A stretch of DNA of 36,931 nt. It comes from Flavobacteriales bacterium (lineage in GTDB: Bacteria; Bacteroidota; Bacteroidia; Flavobacteriales_F; PHOS-HE28). The notes under the pieces are model-generated. The model was not told the DNA's origin. It saw only the letters and a program-made list of their open reading frames with translations, and did no database searches. The stretch spans positions 1-36,931 of the forward strand of contig JAEUSX010000060.1 of assembly GCA_016788405.1 (NCBI GenBank). The letters are read 5' to 3'. Below are positions 15,680 through 23,884 of this stretch, in pieces (position 1 is the first letter of the stretch; every line of letters starts with the position of its first letter). The translations under genes and the position numbers were made by a program.

Positions 15680-17482
15680 ATGGGTGCACACGCGCACGCA
15701 GCAGACGCCGGGCACGCCGCCGGCCATCACGCGCATCATCATCACGAGGAGAGCTTCATCTCCAAGTGGGTGTTCTCGCAGGACCATAAGATGATCGGGA
15801 AGCAGTTCCTGGTCACCGCCATTGTCATGGCCTGGGTGGCCGTGATCATGTCGCTCATCTTCCGCCTGCAGCTGGCCTGGCCCAATGAGGGCTTCGCCTT
15901 CACCAACTTCTTCCTCGGTGACAAATGGGCGCCGGGCGGCGTGCTTGATAGCAACATGTACCTGGCCCTCGTCACGATACACGGCACCATCATGGTGTTC
16001 TTCGTGCTCACCGGCGGATTGAGCGGCACGTTCGCCAATCTGCTCATCCCCTTGCAGGTCGGAGCCCGCGACATGGCCAGCGGCTTCATCAACATGCTCA
16101 GTTATTGGTTCTTCTTCCTGAGCAGCGTGGTGATGCTCGCATCGCTCTTCGTGGAAGGCGGGCCCGCCAGTGCCGGATGGACGATTTATCCACCGCTAAG
16201 CGCATTGCCGAAAGCCATCCCGGGATCAGGCACCGGCATGACCCTCTGGCTGGTGAGCATGACGCTCTTCATCGCCAGCTCGCTCATGGGCGGCCTCAAT
16301 TACGTGGTCACCATCCTCAACCTGCGCACGAAGGGGATGAAGATGACCCGCCTGCCGCTCACCATCTGGGCGCTCTTCCTCACCGCGGTGCTCGGCATCC
16401 TGAGCTTCCCGGTGCTCCTCAGCGCTGCATTGCTCCTTCTGCTCGACCGCACCATCGGCACGAGCTTCTACCTCAGCGACATCCACCTGGCCGGTGAGGC
16501 GCTTGAGCAAACAGGCGGCAGCCCGATCCTGTTCCAGCACCTGTTCTGGTTCCTCGGGCACCCTGAAGTGTACATCGTGCTGCTGCCCGCGTTGGGCATC
16601 ACCTCGGAGATCATCTCCACCAATGCTCGGAAGCCCATCTTCGGTTATCGCGCCATGATCGGCTCCATCCTCGCGATCGGATTCCTCAGCTTCATCGTGT
16701 GGGGGCACCACATGTTCGTCACGGGCATGAACCCCTTCCTGGGAAGCGTGTTCGTGGCCACCACGCTGCTGATCGCGATACCCAGCGCCGTGAAGGTGTT
16801 CAACTACATCACCACGCTCTGGCGCGGCAACATCGTCTTCACCCCGGGCATGCTCTTCAGCATCGGCTTGGTGGCCACCTTCATCGCAGGCGGCCTCACA
16901 GGCATCATCCTCGCGGACAGCGCGCTCGACATCGCCGTCCACGACACCTACTTCGTGGTCGCGCACTTCCATATCGTGATGGGCATGAGCGCCATCTTCG
17001 GCATGTTCGCCGGCATCTACCATTGGTTCCCGAAGATGTACGGGAAGATGATGAACACGAAGCTGGGCTACGCGCACTTCTGGATCACCTTCATCTGCGC
17101 GTTCGGCGTGTTCTTCCCCATGCACTTCATCGGGCTGGCCGGTGCCCCGCGCCGCTATTACAACTACACGGAATTCCCCATGTTCGACAGCGTGGTGGAC
17201 CTGAACATCGTGGTGACCATCTTCGCCATCGTCGGCGCGCTGGCCCAGGTGATCTTCACGTACAATTTCTTCTACAGCGTTTTCCGAGGGCCCAAAGCCG
17301 TGCAGAACCCCTGGAAGAGCAATACACTGGAGTGGACCACGCCGGTGGAGCATATCCATGGCAACTGGCCCGGGCCCATCCCCACCGTTCACCGCTGGCC
17401 ATATGATTACAGCAAGCCCGGCAAGCAGGAGGATTGGGTGAGCCAGATCACCCCGCTCGATCACGACGAGGAAGAGCACTGA
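15680..17482 (+). CDS. coxA: Cytochrome c oxidase subunit I (A1-type heme-copper oxidase)
   Basis: A 600-residue, twelve-helix subunit I that reduces oxygen and pumps protons. All metal ligands are visible: His101 and His431 for the low-spin heme, His429 for heme a3, and His294, His343 and His344 for CuB. The motif GHPEVY (293-298) supplies the D-channel Glu296 and the crosslinked Tyr298, which places it in type A1. The N-terminus (residues 4-22) is very His-rich. A subunit III gene does not follow; the next gene is unrelated and the cox genes end at a strong inverted repeat. In Flavobacterium an ACIII-aa3 supercomplex is known, and the shared operon here fits the same arrangement. Confidence 0.97.
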   Translation: MGAHAHAADAGHAAGHHAHHHHEESFISKWVFSQDHKMIGKQFLVTAIVMAWVAVIMSLIFRLQLAWPNEGFAFTNFFLGDKWAPGGVLDSNMYLALVTIHGTIMVFFVLTGGLSGTFANLLIPLQVGARDMASGFINMLSYWFFFLSSVVMLASLFVEGGPASAGWTIYPPLSALPKAIPGSGTGMTLWLVSMTLFIASSLMGGLNYVVTILNLRTKGMKMTRLPLTIWALFLTAVLGILSFPVLLSAALLLLLDRTIGTSFYLSDIHLAGEALEQTGGSPILFQHLFWFLGHPEVYIVLLPALGITSEIISTNARKPIFGYRAMIGSILAIGFLSFIVWGHHMFVTGMNPFLGSVFVATTLLIAIPSAVKVFNYITTLWRGNIVFTPGMLFSIGLVATFIAGGLTGIILADSALDIAVHDTYFVVAHFHIVMGMSAIFGMFAGIYHWFPKMYGKMMNTKLGYAHFWITFICAFGVFFPMHFIGLAGAPRRYYNYTEFPMFDSVVDLNIVVTIFAIVGALAQVIFTYNFFYSVFRGPKAVQNPWKSNTLEWTTPVEHIHGNWPGPIPTVHRWPYDYSKPGKQEDWVSQITPLDHDEEEH

Positions 17483-17512
17483 GCCTTCCGCGTGAGCAGC
17501 ACGCCACCGTTG

Positions 17513-17544
17513 GGAATGTCCGCACCTTTGGTCGCGGACATTCC
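17513..17544. terminator. Perfect 11-bp inverted repeat after coxA
   Basis: GGAATGTCCGC (17513-17523) pairs exactly with GCGGACATTCC (17534-17544); the 10-nt loop can pair further as ACC with GGT across a one-base bulge. It lies 30 nt after the coxA stop and 13 nt before the next start. No T run follows on either strand, so it may be a 3'-end stabiliser or attenuating hairpin rather than a classic terminator. Confidence 0.5.
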
Positions 17545-17557
17545 GGTTTCTGGGCCC

Positions 17558-18184
17558 ATGCGCGCAAGGTTCCTTCTGCTTCTCCTGCTCGTCTCGTGCA
17601 GCAGCCATGCGCAACTGTTGGACAGCATCGGCCTTTTCGTCAAGGAACCGCCCCGAGTGCTCGTGCGCTTCGATGCCCGCGGAGGCTTCATCAGTAACCG
17701 CGGCGTGCGATTCGTGGGCCTGAAAGTGGGCCGCGAGCACGCGCGCCGGTTCCAGTACGGCATTGGCTACAGCATGCTCTTCCCCAGCGAAGCGCGCGAT
17801 GTGACCGTGGGTGGGCGGATCGAATCCGGACGCCTTCGCATGGGGTACATCGCACCATACGTGGACTATGCCTTCTTCCAGCGCGGGCATTGGGAGGCGC
17901 GCATCCCGATGCAGGTCGGGTTCGGAACCGGCTCTCTCTCCTACCGGGACGCCGAAGGCAGGCGCCGCAACATCGCGCGCACCGGGCTCATCCTGTACGA
18001 GCCTGCCATGACGGTGCAGTACCGGTTCCTGCGCTACTTCGCCATCGGCGCGGGCTGGGGCTTCCGGCTGGTGATACAGACTGGCGATGACCTGGGTGAA
18101 AGGCTCACGGCACCGGTGTACCTCTTCGGGCTGCGCATTTTCATTGGCGATATGTGGCGCGATGCGCGCGGAGCCCCGGAATGA
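17558..18184 (+). CDS. Small outer-membrane beta-barrel-like protein, hypothetical
   Basis: A 208-residue exported protein that I do not assign to a named family. The ATG at 17558 gives a short signal peptide with seven Leu-rich residues. It ends either in LVSC (Cys14, a lipobox) or in SHA followed by Gln (type I cleavage). The rest alternates polar and hydrophobic or aromatic residues in about eight short strands, for example RLRMGYIAPYVDYAFF and YFAIGAGWGFRLVI, which suggests a small membrane beta-barrel. An earlier in-frame start at 17492 would read through the inverted repeat and add a poor N-terminus, so I reject it. It precedes ruvB by 24 bp and may be cotranscribed with it, though ruvB has its own promoter-like element. 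Confidence 0.65.
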   Translation: MRARFLLLLLLVSCSSHAQLLDSIGLFVKEPPRVLVRFDARGGFISNRGVRFVGLKVGREHARRFQYGIGYSMLFPSEARDVTVGGRIESGRLRMGYIAPYVDYAFFQRGHWEARIPMQVGFGTGSLSYRDAEGRRRNIARTGLILYEPAMTVQYRFLRYFAIGAGWGFRLVIQTGDDLGERLTAPVYLFGLRIFIGDMWRDARGAPE

Positions 18185-18192
18185 CGAAGGCC

Positions 18193-18200
18193 TACATTCG
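18193..18200 (+). promoter_or_regulatory. Possible -7 element of ruvB
   Basis: TACATTCG matches TAnnTT(T/C)G and ends 8 nt before the ruvB ATG, implying a leader of only a few bases. Confidence 0.4.
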
Positions 18201-18208
18201 CCATCGAC

Positions 18209-19234
18209 ATGAGCGAGGCTTTCGACGCGCGCAACGAGCAGCGCACGGCATCGGATAAGGAGATGGAGCAGGTGCTCCGGCCCAGGCGTTTCGAGGAGTT
18301 CGCCGGCCAGAATGCCGTTACCGACAACCTGAAGGTATTCGTACAGGCCGCCAGGCGGCGAGGCGAGGCGCTCGACCATGTGCTCCTGCACGGTCCTCCT
18401 GGCCTGGGCAAGACCACGCTCGCCAACATCATCGCGCAGGAGATGGGCGTCGGCATCCGAATCACGAGCGGCCCGGTGCTGGACAAACCCGCCGACCTCG
18501 CCGGCCTGCTCACCAACCTGGAGCCGCACGATGTGCTCTTCATCGACGAGATCCATCGGCTCACCCCGGTGATCGAGGAGTACCTGTACAGCGCGATGGA
18601 GGATTACCGCATCGACCTGGTGATCGACGCCGGGCCGAACGCGCGCACGGTGCAGATCGCGCTGAACCCGTTCACCTTGGTGGGCGCCACCACGCGCAGC
18701 GGCCTGCTCACAGCACCCCTGCGGGCTCGCTTCGGCATCAACAGCCGCCTCGATTACTACGATGCGGCGACGCTGCAAGGCATCGTGAAACGAAGCGCCG
18801 GACTGCTCGATGTGCCGACGGTGGATGATGCCGCGCACGAGATCGCGCGCCGCAGCCGTGGCACGCCGCGCATCGCCAATGCGCTGCTTCGCCGCGTGCG
18901 CGATTTCGCGCAGATACAAGGCGATGGAACGATTGACCTTCCCATCGCGCAGCATGCGCTGAAGGCACTGAACGTGGATGCGCATGGCCTGGATGAGATG
19001 GACAACCGCATCCTCGGTGCCATCATCGACAAGTTCAGCGGGGGGCCAGTTGGCCTGAACACCGTTGCGACCGCCGTCGGCGAAGAGGCTGGCACCATTG
19101 AAGAGGTGTATGAGCCCTTCCTGATCATGGAGGGCTACCTGCAACGCACGCCGCGCGGCAGGCAGGCCACCGAGCGCGCGTACAAGCACCTGGGCCGCGT
19201 GCCCAGCGTGAAGCCGGGGGGGCTGTTCGAGTAG
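18209..19234 (+). CDS. ruvB: Holliday junction branch migration ATPase RuvB
   Basis: A 341-residue AAA+ motor that, with RuvA and RuvC, drives branch migration of Holliday junctions during recombination and repair. Walker [10 protein letters not shown] is at 62-70 and Walker [11 protein letters not shown] at 109-118. The sensor and arginine-finger region [18 protein letters not shown] is near 172-189, and the C-terminal winged-helix DNA-binding domain ends with [16 protein letters not shown]. The start [12 protein letters not shown] region at 23-34 is canonical. Length and motifs are complete. ruvA and ruvC are not in the window, as is common in Bacteroidota. Confidence 0.97.
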   Translation: MSEAFDARNEQRTASDKEMEQVLRPRRFEEFAGQNAVTDNLKVFVQAARRRGEALDHVLLHGPPGLGKTTLANIIAQEMGVGIRITSGPVLDKPADLAGLLTNLEPHDVLFIDEIHRLTPVIEEYLYSAMEDYRIDLVIDAGPNARTVQIALNPFTLVGATTRSGLLTAPLRARFGINSRLDYYDAATLQGIVKRSAGLLDVPTVDDAAHEIARRSRGTPRIANALLRRVRDFAQIQGDGTIDLPIAQHALKALNVDAHGLDEMDNRILGAIIDKFSGGPVGLNTVATAVGEEAGTIEEVYEPFLIMEGYLQRTPRGRQATERAYKHLGRVPSVKPGGLFE

Positions 19235-19322
19235 GCATTACCAATCGGAGCGAATTCACCATTTGTGGGCGTTGCGACCCGCCTGCGACGCATCGACCTT
19301 TCGGACATCAATTCCAACCGCC

Positions 19323-19811
19323 ATGAACGCTAACACTCACCTCCGGATCGTCGTCATCGCCCTGATGGCGGTCAGCACCATGTCGCCGGTCCTTGCCGAA
19401 GCGGATGGCGGCTTACCGGATGACGTCGTGTTCACCGGCTGGCTCCGCGTGGAGGACCGCGACGTGGATGACTTGATCCTGGTGGTTGAAATGGCGGAGA
19501 GCTGCCACTATGCAGAGGTTCTGCCCAACGGGCGCTTCATCGCCATAGTACCGGTCGGCTCGCAAGCCCGGTTGACGTTCGCCAAACCCGGGTACCTGAC
19601 GAAGGAGGTGGATCTGGATACGCGCCATAGCATGCCCAGCCGCAAAGCCGCACGTGCCAACCGGACTGTGAAGTTCGATGTGGTGCTTGAGCCGAAAGAG
19701 AGCCGGCTCGGACGGAAGTACGATGGACCGGTGGGCACGCTCGGCTTCCATAAAGGCACCGGCAGCACCCGGGTGCGCCATACCATGAATGTCGTGGCCG
19801 ACCTGCCGTGA
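19323..19811 (+). CDS. Secreted hypothetical protein, carboxypeptidase-regulatory-like fold possible
   Basis: A 162-residue protein with a signal peptide (about residues 1-25, ending VLA). The mature part has the order strand-turn-strand with GRFIAIVPVGSQARLTF and KPGYLTKEVDLDT, a pattern like the small beta-sandwich domains (PEGA or carboxypeptidase-regulatory type) common in flavobacterial exported proteins. A basic patch (MPSRKAARANR) interrupts this region. No catalytic motif or sorting domain is present. The ATG at 19323 is preferred over a TTG at 19263, since it begins a normal signal peptide. Its function is unknown; it sits alone between ruvB and a GT-C-like membrane protein. Confidence 0.65.
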   Translation: MNANTHLRIVVIALMAVSTMSPVLAEADGGLPDDVVFTGWLRVEDRDVDDLILVVEMAESCHYAEVLPNGRFIAIVPVGSQARLTFAKPGYLTKEVDLDTRHSMPSRKAARANRTVKFDVVLEPKESRLGRKYDGPVGTLGFHKGTGSTRVRHTMNVVADLP

Positions 19812-19833
19812 CGCGGTGAGAAAGCCCGTCAAG

Positions 19834-19857
19834 GTGCCCGCTATTTTAGCGCGGCAC
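19834..19857. promoter_or_regulatory. Dyad enclosing the -7-like element before the membrane protein gene
   Basis: GTGCCCGCT (19834-19842) pairs with AGCGCGGCAC (19848-19857) through nine base pairs with one bulged C and an ATTTT loop. The -7-like octamer TATTTTAG (19842-19849) is its centre, and the dyad ends 1 nt before the ATG at 19859. It could act as an operator across the core promoter, or as an RNA hairpin. Confidence 0.4.
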
Positions 19858-19858
19858 C

Positions 19859-21106
19859 ATGGCGCTGGATCCCACCCCCGAAGACCCCGGATCCGGGAAG
19901 AGGAGCGAGATGCTCCTCTTCGCGCTCTCGATCGTGATCTCGATCGGGGCCTTGGTGTTCAGGCGACCGGACGCGTTCACCATGCCCTGGTTCTATGGTG
20001 AAGAGGGACGCGAATTCATGGCCGATGCCCATAACGAGGGCTGGGCATCGATCTTCCATACGGCGAACGGCTATTTCCACTTGTATCCCCGACTCATCGC
20101 GAATCTGGGCCTTTCGGTGGGAGTGCCCGTCCTGAAGATGGCCTGGGTGAACCTCGTCGCCGTGCTGGTCATCTACCTGGTGGTGTGGCGGTACACCTGG
20201 ACCCGATTCCCGGGACCACGGCGCGCTCGTTTCTTCGCTGTGATCGCGATCACGCTGGTGCCATTGGGCAATGAGATCTGGATGAACCAGACGAACCTGC
20301 AATGGCCGATGTCGCTGCTGATCCTGCTCATCCTGTTCGGAACACCCCCCAGCAACGGTCTTGGTCGATGGCTGGACGCCTTTCTGCTGCTGCTCACATG
20401 CCTGACCGGCCCCTATGTGCTGATCCTATTGCCGCTTGTCGTCTGGCACACGTGGAAGCGATGGCAAGCCCATGATCCGGAGCGTGGCAGGATGGCAGTG
20501 AACACAGCCGTCATGCTCGCTGCCGCCATCGCCTCCGCCCTTTCCTTGTCGGACTATGGGACCGTCCAGCGCACTGATGGCGCCTTCGACCCGCTCAACA
20601 CGGGTTTCGCGAACGCGGCCTACTTGCAGCTCTGGTACCCGCTCATCGGCAAGGGCGTTCAATCAACTCCCCGCTGGCTTGGTGCATCGCTGTTGGCCAT
20701 CGGCGTGGCAGCACTGGCTCTGTTCTGGCGCTTGGCGCGAGGGCATGCGCCCACACGGCTCTTGCTCGTGGCCGGGCTCCTGCAGTTCACTGCGGTCCTC
20801 ATCAGCTACCGCGGCCTGCCGGAATTCCTCTCGCCTTACAGCGCGGGCATCCGGACATTCTACCTGCCGGTGGTGATGCTGGCATGGGCCGTCATCGCCC
20901 GGCTGGATTGGAGCAAGAGAGGATCGATGACGCTCATGGGCATGCTCATGGCCTGGTGGGCCGCGCAGACCATCCTCTTCGTTGGACCGCAGCGATTCAG
21001 GGACAGGCCTGCTGAGGCGGACCTTGCCCCGCTCACGAGGGGCGAAGCGGTGGTGGTTCCGATCGACCCAAGTCCATGGGTGATGCGGCTTGAGCCTAGC
21101 GAGTAG
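19859..21106 (+). CDS. Polytopic membrane protein, GT-C glycosyltransferase-like
   Basis: A 415-residue integral membrane protein with about ten hydrophobic helices. The first extracytoplasmic loop carries acidic residues (FYGEEGREFMADA, about 45-57), followed by the phrase NGYFHLYPRLIANLGL. This arrangement resembles GT-C-fold membrane glycosyltransferases that use polyprenyl-phosphate sugars, but no exact family is recognised and the donor and acceptor are unknown. It ends 2 bp before the stop codon of the convergent dehydrogenase gene. A role in cell-surface glycan synthesis is an inference from the fold alone. Confidence 0.65.
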   Translation: MALDPTPEDPGSGKRSEMLLFALSIVISIGALVFRRPDAFTMPWFYGEEGREFMADAHNEGWASIFHTANGYFHLYPRLIANLGLSVGVPVLKMAWVNLVAVLVIYLVVWRYTWTRFPGPRRARFFAVIAITLVPLGNEIWMNQTNLQWPMSLLILLILFGTPPSNGLGRWLDAFLLLLTCLTGPYVLILLPLVVWHTWKRWQAHDPERGRMAVNTAVMLAAAIASALSLSDYGTVQRTDGAFDPLNTGFANAAYLQLWYPLIGKGVQSTPRWLGASLLAIGVAALALFWRLARGHAPTRLLLVAGLLQFTAVLISYRGLPEFLSPYSAGIRTFYLPVVMLAWAVIARLDWSKRGSMTLMGMLMAWWAAQTILFVGPQRFRDRPAEADLAPLTRGEAVVVPIDPSPWVMRLEPSE

Positions 21107-21108
21107 CG

Positions 21109-22320
21109 CTACTTGAACGCCGGGATGCCGGTCACCTCGGCGCCCGTGATGAGCAAGTGGATGTCGTGCGTGCCCTCATAGGTCACCACGCTCTCCAGAT
21201 TCATCATGTGGCGCATGATGGGGTACTCATTGGTGATGCCCATGCCGCCCAGCATCTGGCGCGCTTCGCGGGCCACAGTGAGCGCCAGGTGCACGTTGTT
21301 CCGCTTGGCCATGCTGATCTGCTGCGTGGTGGCGCGGCCGTCACTGCGCAACACCCCCAGGCGCCAGGTGAGCAACTGCGCCTTCGTGATCTCGGTGATC
21401 ATCTCGGCGAGCTTCTTCTGCGTGAGCTGGAACGCACCGATGGGCTTGCCGAATTGGATGCGCTGCTTGCTGTAGCGCAACGCCGTATCGTAGCACTCCA
21501 TGGCCACGCCGAGCGTTCCCCAGGCGATGCCGTAGCGCGCGCTATCGAGGCAGCCCATGGGCGCGCCGAGACCGCTCTTATTGGGGAGCAGGTTGCCCTT
21601 GGGCACTTTCACATTGTCGAAGACCAGTTCACCGGTGGGGCTGGCGCGGAGCGAGAGCTTCCCGTGCGTGGTGGGCGTGGTGAAGCCCTCCATGCCACGC
21701 TCGACGATGAGTCCGTGGATGCGGCCCTCGGTATTCTCGGCCTTGGCCCATACGATCGCGAGGTCGGCGAAGGGCGCATTGCTGATCCACATCTTGGCGC
21801 CGTTCAGCACATAGTGGTCGCCCGCATCCTTGAAGGTGGTGACCATGCCGCTAGGGTTGCTGCCATAGTCGGGCTCGGTGAGGCCGAAGCAGCCGATCTT
21901 CCTGCCTTGCACCATGTCCGGCAGCCACTTCTTCTTCTGCTCCTCGCTGCCGTACTTCCAGATGGGGTACATGGCGAGCGAGCCTTGCACGCTGCATAAG
22001 CTGCGCAAGCCGCTATCGCAGCGCTCGATCTCCTGCATGATCAAGCCATAGCTGATCTGGTCGAGGCCAGGGCCCCCGTACTGCTCCGGAACGAAGGGGC
22101 CGAAGGCTCCGATCTCCGCGAGGCCAGGGATGATGTCCTTGCTGAATTCCGCCTTCTCGAAGCGCTCTTCGATGATGGGCTTGAGATGAGCGCTCACATG
22201 CTTGCGCGCGGTTTCGCGGATCAGTTTCTGCTCCTCGGTGAGCAATTCATCCACCAGGTAATGGTCGTGGCTCTGGAACAGGTCGGTCGTGGCCTTCTTA
22301 TGGATGGTGGCGGTGCTCAT
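21109..22320 (-). CDS. gcdH: Glutaryl-CoA dehydrogenase (acyl-CoA dehydrogenase family)
   Basis: A 403-residue FAD enzyme. The ATG at 22320 starts MSTATIHKK; longer reading through to 22686 would include the divergent promoter region and is rejected. Sequence blocks match glutaryl-CoA dehydrogenase over general acyl-CoA dehydrogenases: SVQGSLAMYPIWKYGSEEQK, GCFGLTEPDYGSNPSG, LSLRASPTGEL, CLDSARYGIAWG and TYEGTHDIH. Glu382 in the last block is the catalytic base. The reaction is oxidation and decarboxylation of glutaryl-CoA to crotonyl-CoA in lysine and tryptophan breakdown. It shares a divergent promoter region with the DUF4271 gene. A short hairpin, CCTGCC-AGC-GGCAGG at 22338-22352, lies in its leader. 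Confidence 0.92.
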   Translation of the reverse strand: MSTATIHKKATTDLFQSHDHYLVDELLTEEQKLIRETARKHVSAHLKPIIEERFEKAEFSKDIIPGLAEIGAFGPFVPEQYGGPGLDQISYGLIMQEIERCDSGLRSLCSVQGSLAMYPIWKYGSEEQKKKWLPDMVQGRKIGCFGLTEPDYGSNPSGMVTTFKDAGDHYVLNGAKMWISNAPFADLAIVWAKAENTEGRIHGLIVERGMEGFTTPTTHGKLSLRASPTGELVFDNVKVPKGNLLPNKSGLGAPMGCLDSARYGIAWGTLGVAMECYDTALRYSKQRIQFGKPIGAFQLTQKKLAEMITEITKAQLLTWRLGVLRSDGRATTQQISMAKRNNVHLALTVAREARQMLGGMGITNEYPIMRHMMNLESVVTYEGTHDIHLLITGAEVTGIPAFK

Positions 22321-22358
22321 GCTGCTTCTGTTGCGGCCCTGCCAGCGGCAGGCAGGCG

Positions 22359-22366
22359 CGAAAGTA
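22359..22366 (-). promoter_or_regulatory. Possible -7 element of gcdH
   Basis: On the minus strand TACTTTCG, identical to the octamer before gldA, ends 38 nt before the gcdH ATG. It lies 28 nt from the divergent element for the DUF4271 gene. Confidence 0.45.
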
Positions 22367-22394
22367 GGCAGCAGCCCGCCCGCGCTCCCCCGGA

Positions 22395-22402
22395 TACCTT
22401 TG
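22395..22402 (+). promoter_or_regulatory. Probable -7 element of the DUF4271-hemD genes
   Basis: TACCTTTG is an exact TAnnTTTG match and ends 6 nt before the ATG at 22409, which predicts a leaderless transcript. Confidence 0.5.
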
Positions 22403-22408
22403 GCGCCG

Positions 22409-23077
22409 ATGCAAGGCGCGCCGCGATTCGAGGACCCATTCACGGCGCTCTGGGCGACGGGCGTGTTCATGAGCTGCCTGGTCATACTCGCCACCATCAA
22501 CATCGCTTCGCCCCGCAAATGGAAGATGCTTCGGCAGGCGGCCTTGCGCATGCGGCTCGGCAACCAGGCCTTGCGGGGCGAGGTGGAGGCAGGCGATCGC
22601 GACACGCTCGGCCTGCAAGCGGTGGCTATTTCATCGATGGCCATGCTGCTGTGGCAAGCCGGCTCCTTATCCGGCGCAGCGGCCAAGGCGTCCTACCTCT
22701 ATTTCTTCATCGGCACAGCGGCCGTTATCATCACGCAGGCATTCCTGTTGCGGACCATCGCGCTCTTCGCGCGTTCCGATGCGGGCATCGGTGAGTTCCT
22801 GCATACGGGACGGCTCCTGCACGCGGTCGTGGGCATCTCGGTGCTGCCACTGACGATGCTCGCTGCGTATCACGCGCCCTGGCGCGAAGCCATGGTCTGG
22901 ATCGGTATCCTGCTCTTGGGGGCCGGGGTGCTCTACCGATGGTTCAGGGGCGCTTGGATCGGGCTGAGCGCGGGGGTTCCGGCACGTTTCATTGTGCTCT
23001 ACCTTTGCGCCGCTGAAATCGGCCCCCTTCTCCTCGCGCTGAGCTTATTGAGGAAGAGCCCCACCCTCCACTCCTAA
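22409..23077 (+). CDS. DUF4271 family membrane protein
   Basis: A 222-residue protein with about six membrane helices and a cytoplasmic loop after the first. The order, size and position directly before hemD match the DUF4271 family, which is restricted to Bacteroidota and has no established function. The ATG at 22409 (MQGAPRFEDPF) is supported by the promoter element immediately upstream; a start at 22289 would run back into the divergent gene. The stop is 11 bp before the hemD start, so the two are probably translated from one transcript, possibly linking it to heme synthesis or the envelope. Confidence 0.8.
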   Translation: MQGAPRFEDPFTALWATGVFMSCLVILATINIASPRKWKMLRQAALRMRLGNQALRGEVEAGDRDTLGLQAVAISSMAMLLWQAGSLSGAAAKASYLYFFIGTAAVIITQAFLLRTIALFARSDAGIGEFLHTGRLLHAVVGISVLPLTMLAAYHAPWREAMVWIGILLLGAGVLYRWFRGAWIGLSAGVPARFIVLYLCAAEIGPLLLALSLLRKSPTLHS

Positions 23078-23088
23078 GACGACCGGCC

Positions 23089-23838
23089 TTGAAGATCAAG
23101 CGGATCCTTGTATCGCAGCCTGCGCCCACGGATGAGAAATCGCCGTACCACGAACTCGCCCGCAAATTCGGCCTGAAGCTCGATTTCAGGCCCTTCATCA
23201 AGGTGGAGCCTGTCGCGGGGCAGGACTTCCGACAAGAGCGCATCAGCATCCTGGACCACACGGCCATCGTGCTCACCAGCCGCAATGCGGTGGACCATTT
23301 CTTCCGCATGTGCAAGGAATTGCGCATCACGGTGCCCGAGTCGATGAAGTACTTCTGCATCAGCGAGAGCGTGGCCTACTACGTCCAGAAGTACATCGTG
23401 TATCGCAAGCGCAAGGTGTTCATCGGGCGCCAGAGCTTCGGCGAGTTGATCGACGTGATCAAGAAGCACAAGGATGAGAAGTACCTGGTTCCTTGCAGCG
23501 ACATCCAGAAGGCGGAGATCCCGGAGCTGCTGGACAAAGTGGGCGTGAAGTACACCAACGCCGTCTTCTATCGGACCGTGGCCAGCGACCTGAGCGACAT
23601 GAAGTCGCTCGATTACGACATGCTGGTCTTCTTCAGCCCGGGCGGAATCGAGAGCCTGCGGAAGAACTTCCCGGACTTCAAGCAGAACGGCGTGTTCATC
23701 GCCGCCTTCGGGCCCACCACGGCGAAGGCCGTCGTCGACAATGGCTACCGCCTTGACCTGCAGGCCCCGCTCCCTGAAGCGCCGAGCATGACCGGGGCCA
23801 TGGAGCTCTTCATCAAGCGCGAAGCGAAGAAGAAGTGA
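23089..23838 (+). CDS. hemD: Uroporphyrinogen-III synthase
   Basis: A 249-residue cytoplasmic enzyme that cyclises hydroxymethylbilane to uroporphyrinogen III in heme synthesis. The start is TTG at 23089, because the family's opening strand KIKRILVSQP follows it directly and no ATG lies nearby. Typical blocks include IVLTSRNAVDHFF, the loop FCISESVAYYV, and VFFSPGGIESLRKNF with AAFGPTTAKAVVDNGYR near the end. Heme is needed for the seven c hemes and the oxidase hemes encoded upstream, although there is no direct operon link. Confidence 0.92.
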   Translation: MKIKRILVSQPAPTDEKSPYHELARKFGLKLDFRPFIKVEPVAGQDFRQERISILDHTAIVLTSRNAVDHFFRMCKELRITVPESMKYFCISESVAYYVQKYIVYRKRKVFIGRQSFGELIDVIKKHKDEKYLVPCSDIQKAEIPELLDKVGVKYTNAVFYRTVASDLSDMKSLDYDMLVFFSPGGIESLRKNFPDFKQNGVFIAAFGPTTAKAVVDNGYRLDLQAPLPEAPSMTGAMELFIKREAKKK

Positions 23839-23843
23839 GCCCC

Positions 23844-23875
23844 GGCCGGCACAGGGTCAACCTCCTGCACCGGCC
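23844..23875 (+). terminator. Interrupted hairpin between hemD and rnpA
   Basis: GGCCGG pairs with CCGGCC and CAGG with CCTG, separated by a 2x2 internal mismatch, with an 8-nt loop. It starts 5 nt after the hemD stop and ends 9 nt before the rnpA start. No T run follows, so a full stop of transcription is uncertain. Confidence 0.4.
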
Positions 23876-23884
23876 ATCAGCACC

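Noticed and set aside
16226-19189. A 987-codon minus-strand frame spanning the end of coxA, the next gene and ruvB
   Set aside because: It runs across gene boundaries, opposite clear genes with known motifs, and has no motif of its own. It is a reverse-frame shadow.
22321-22686. A longer glutaryl-CoA dehydrogenase beginning at 22686
   Set aside because: The extra residues read through the divergent promoter region and into the DUF4271 gene, and the family start is at 22320.
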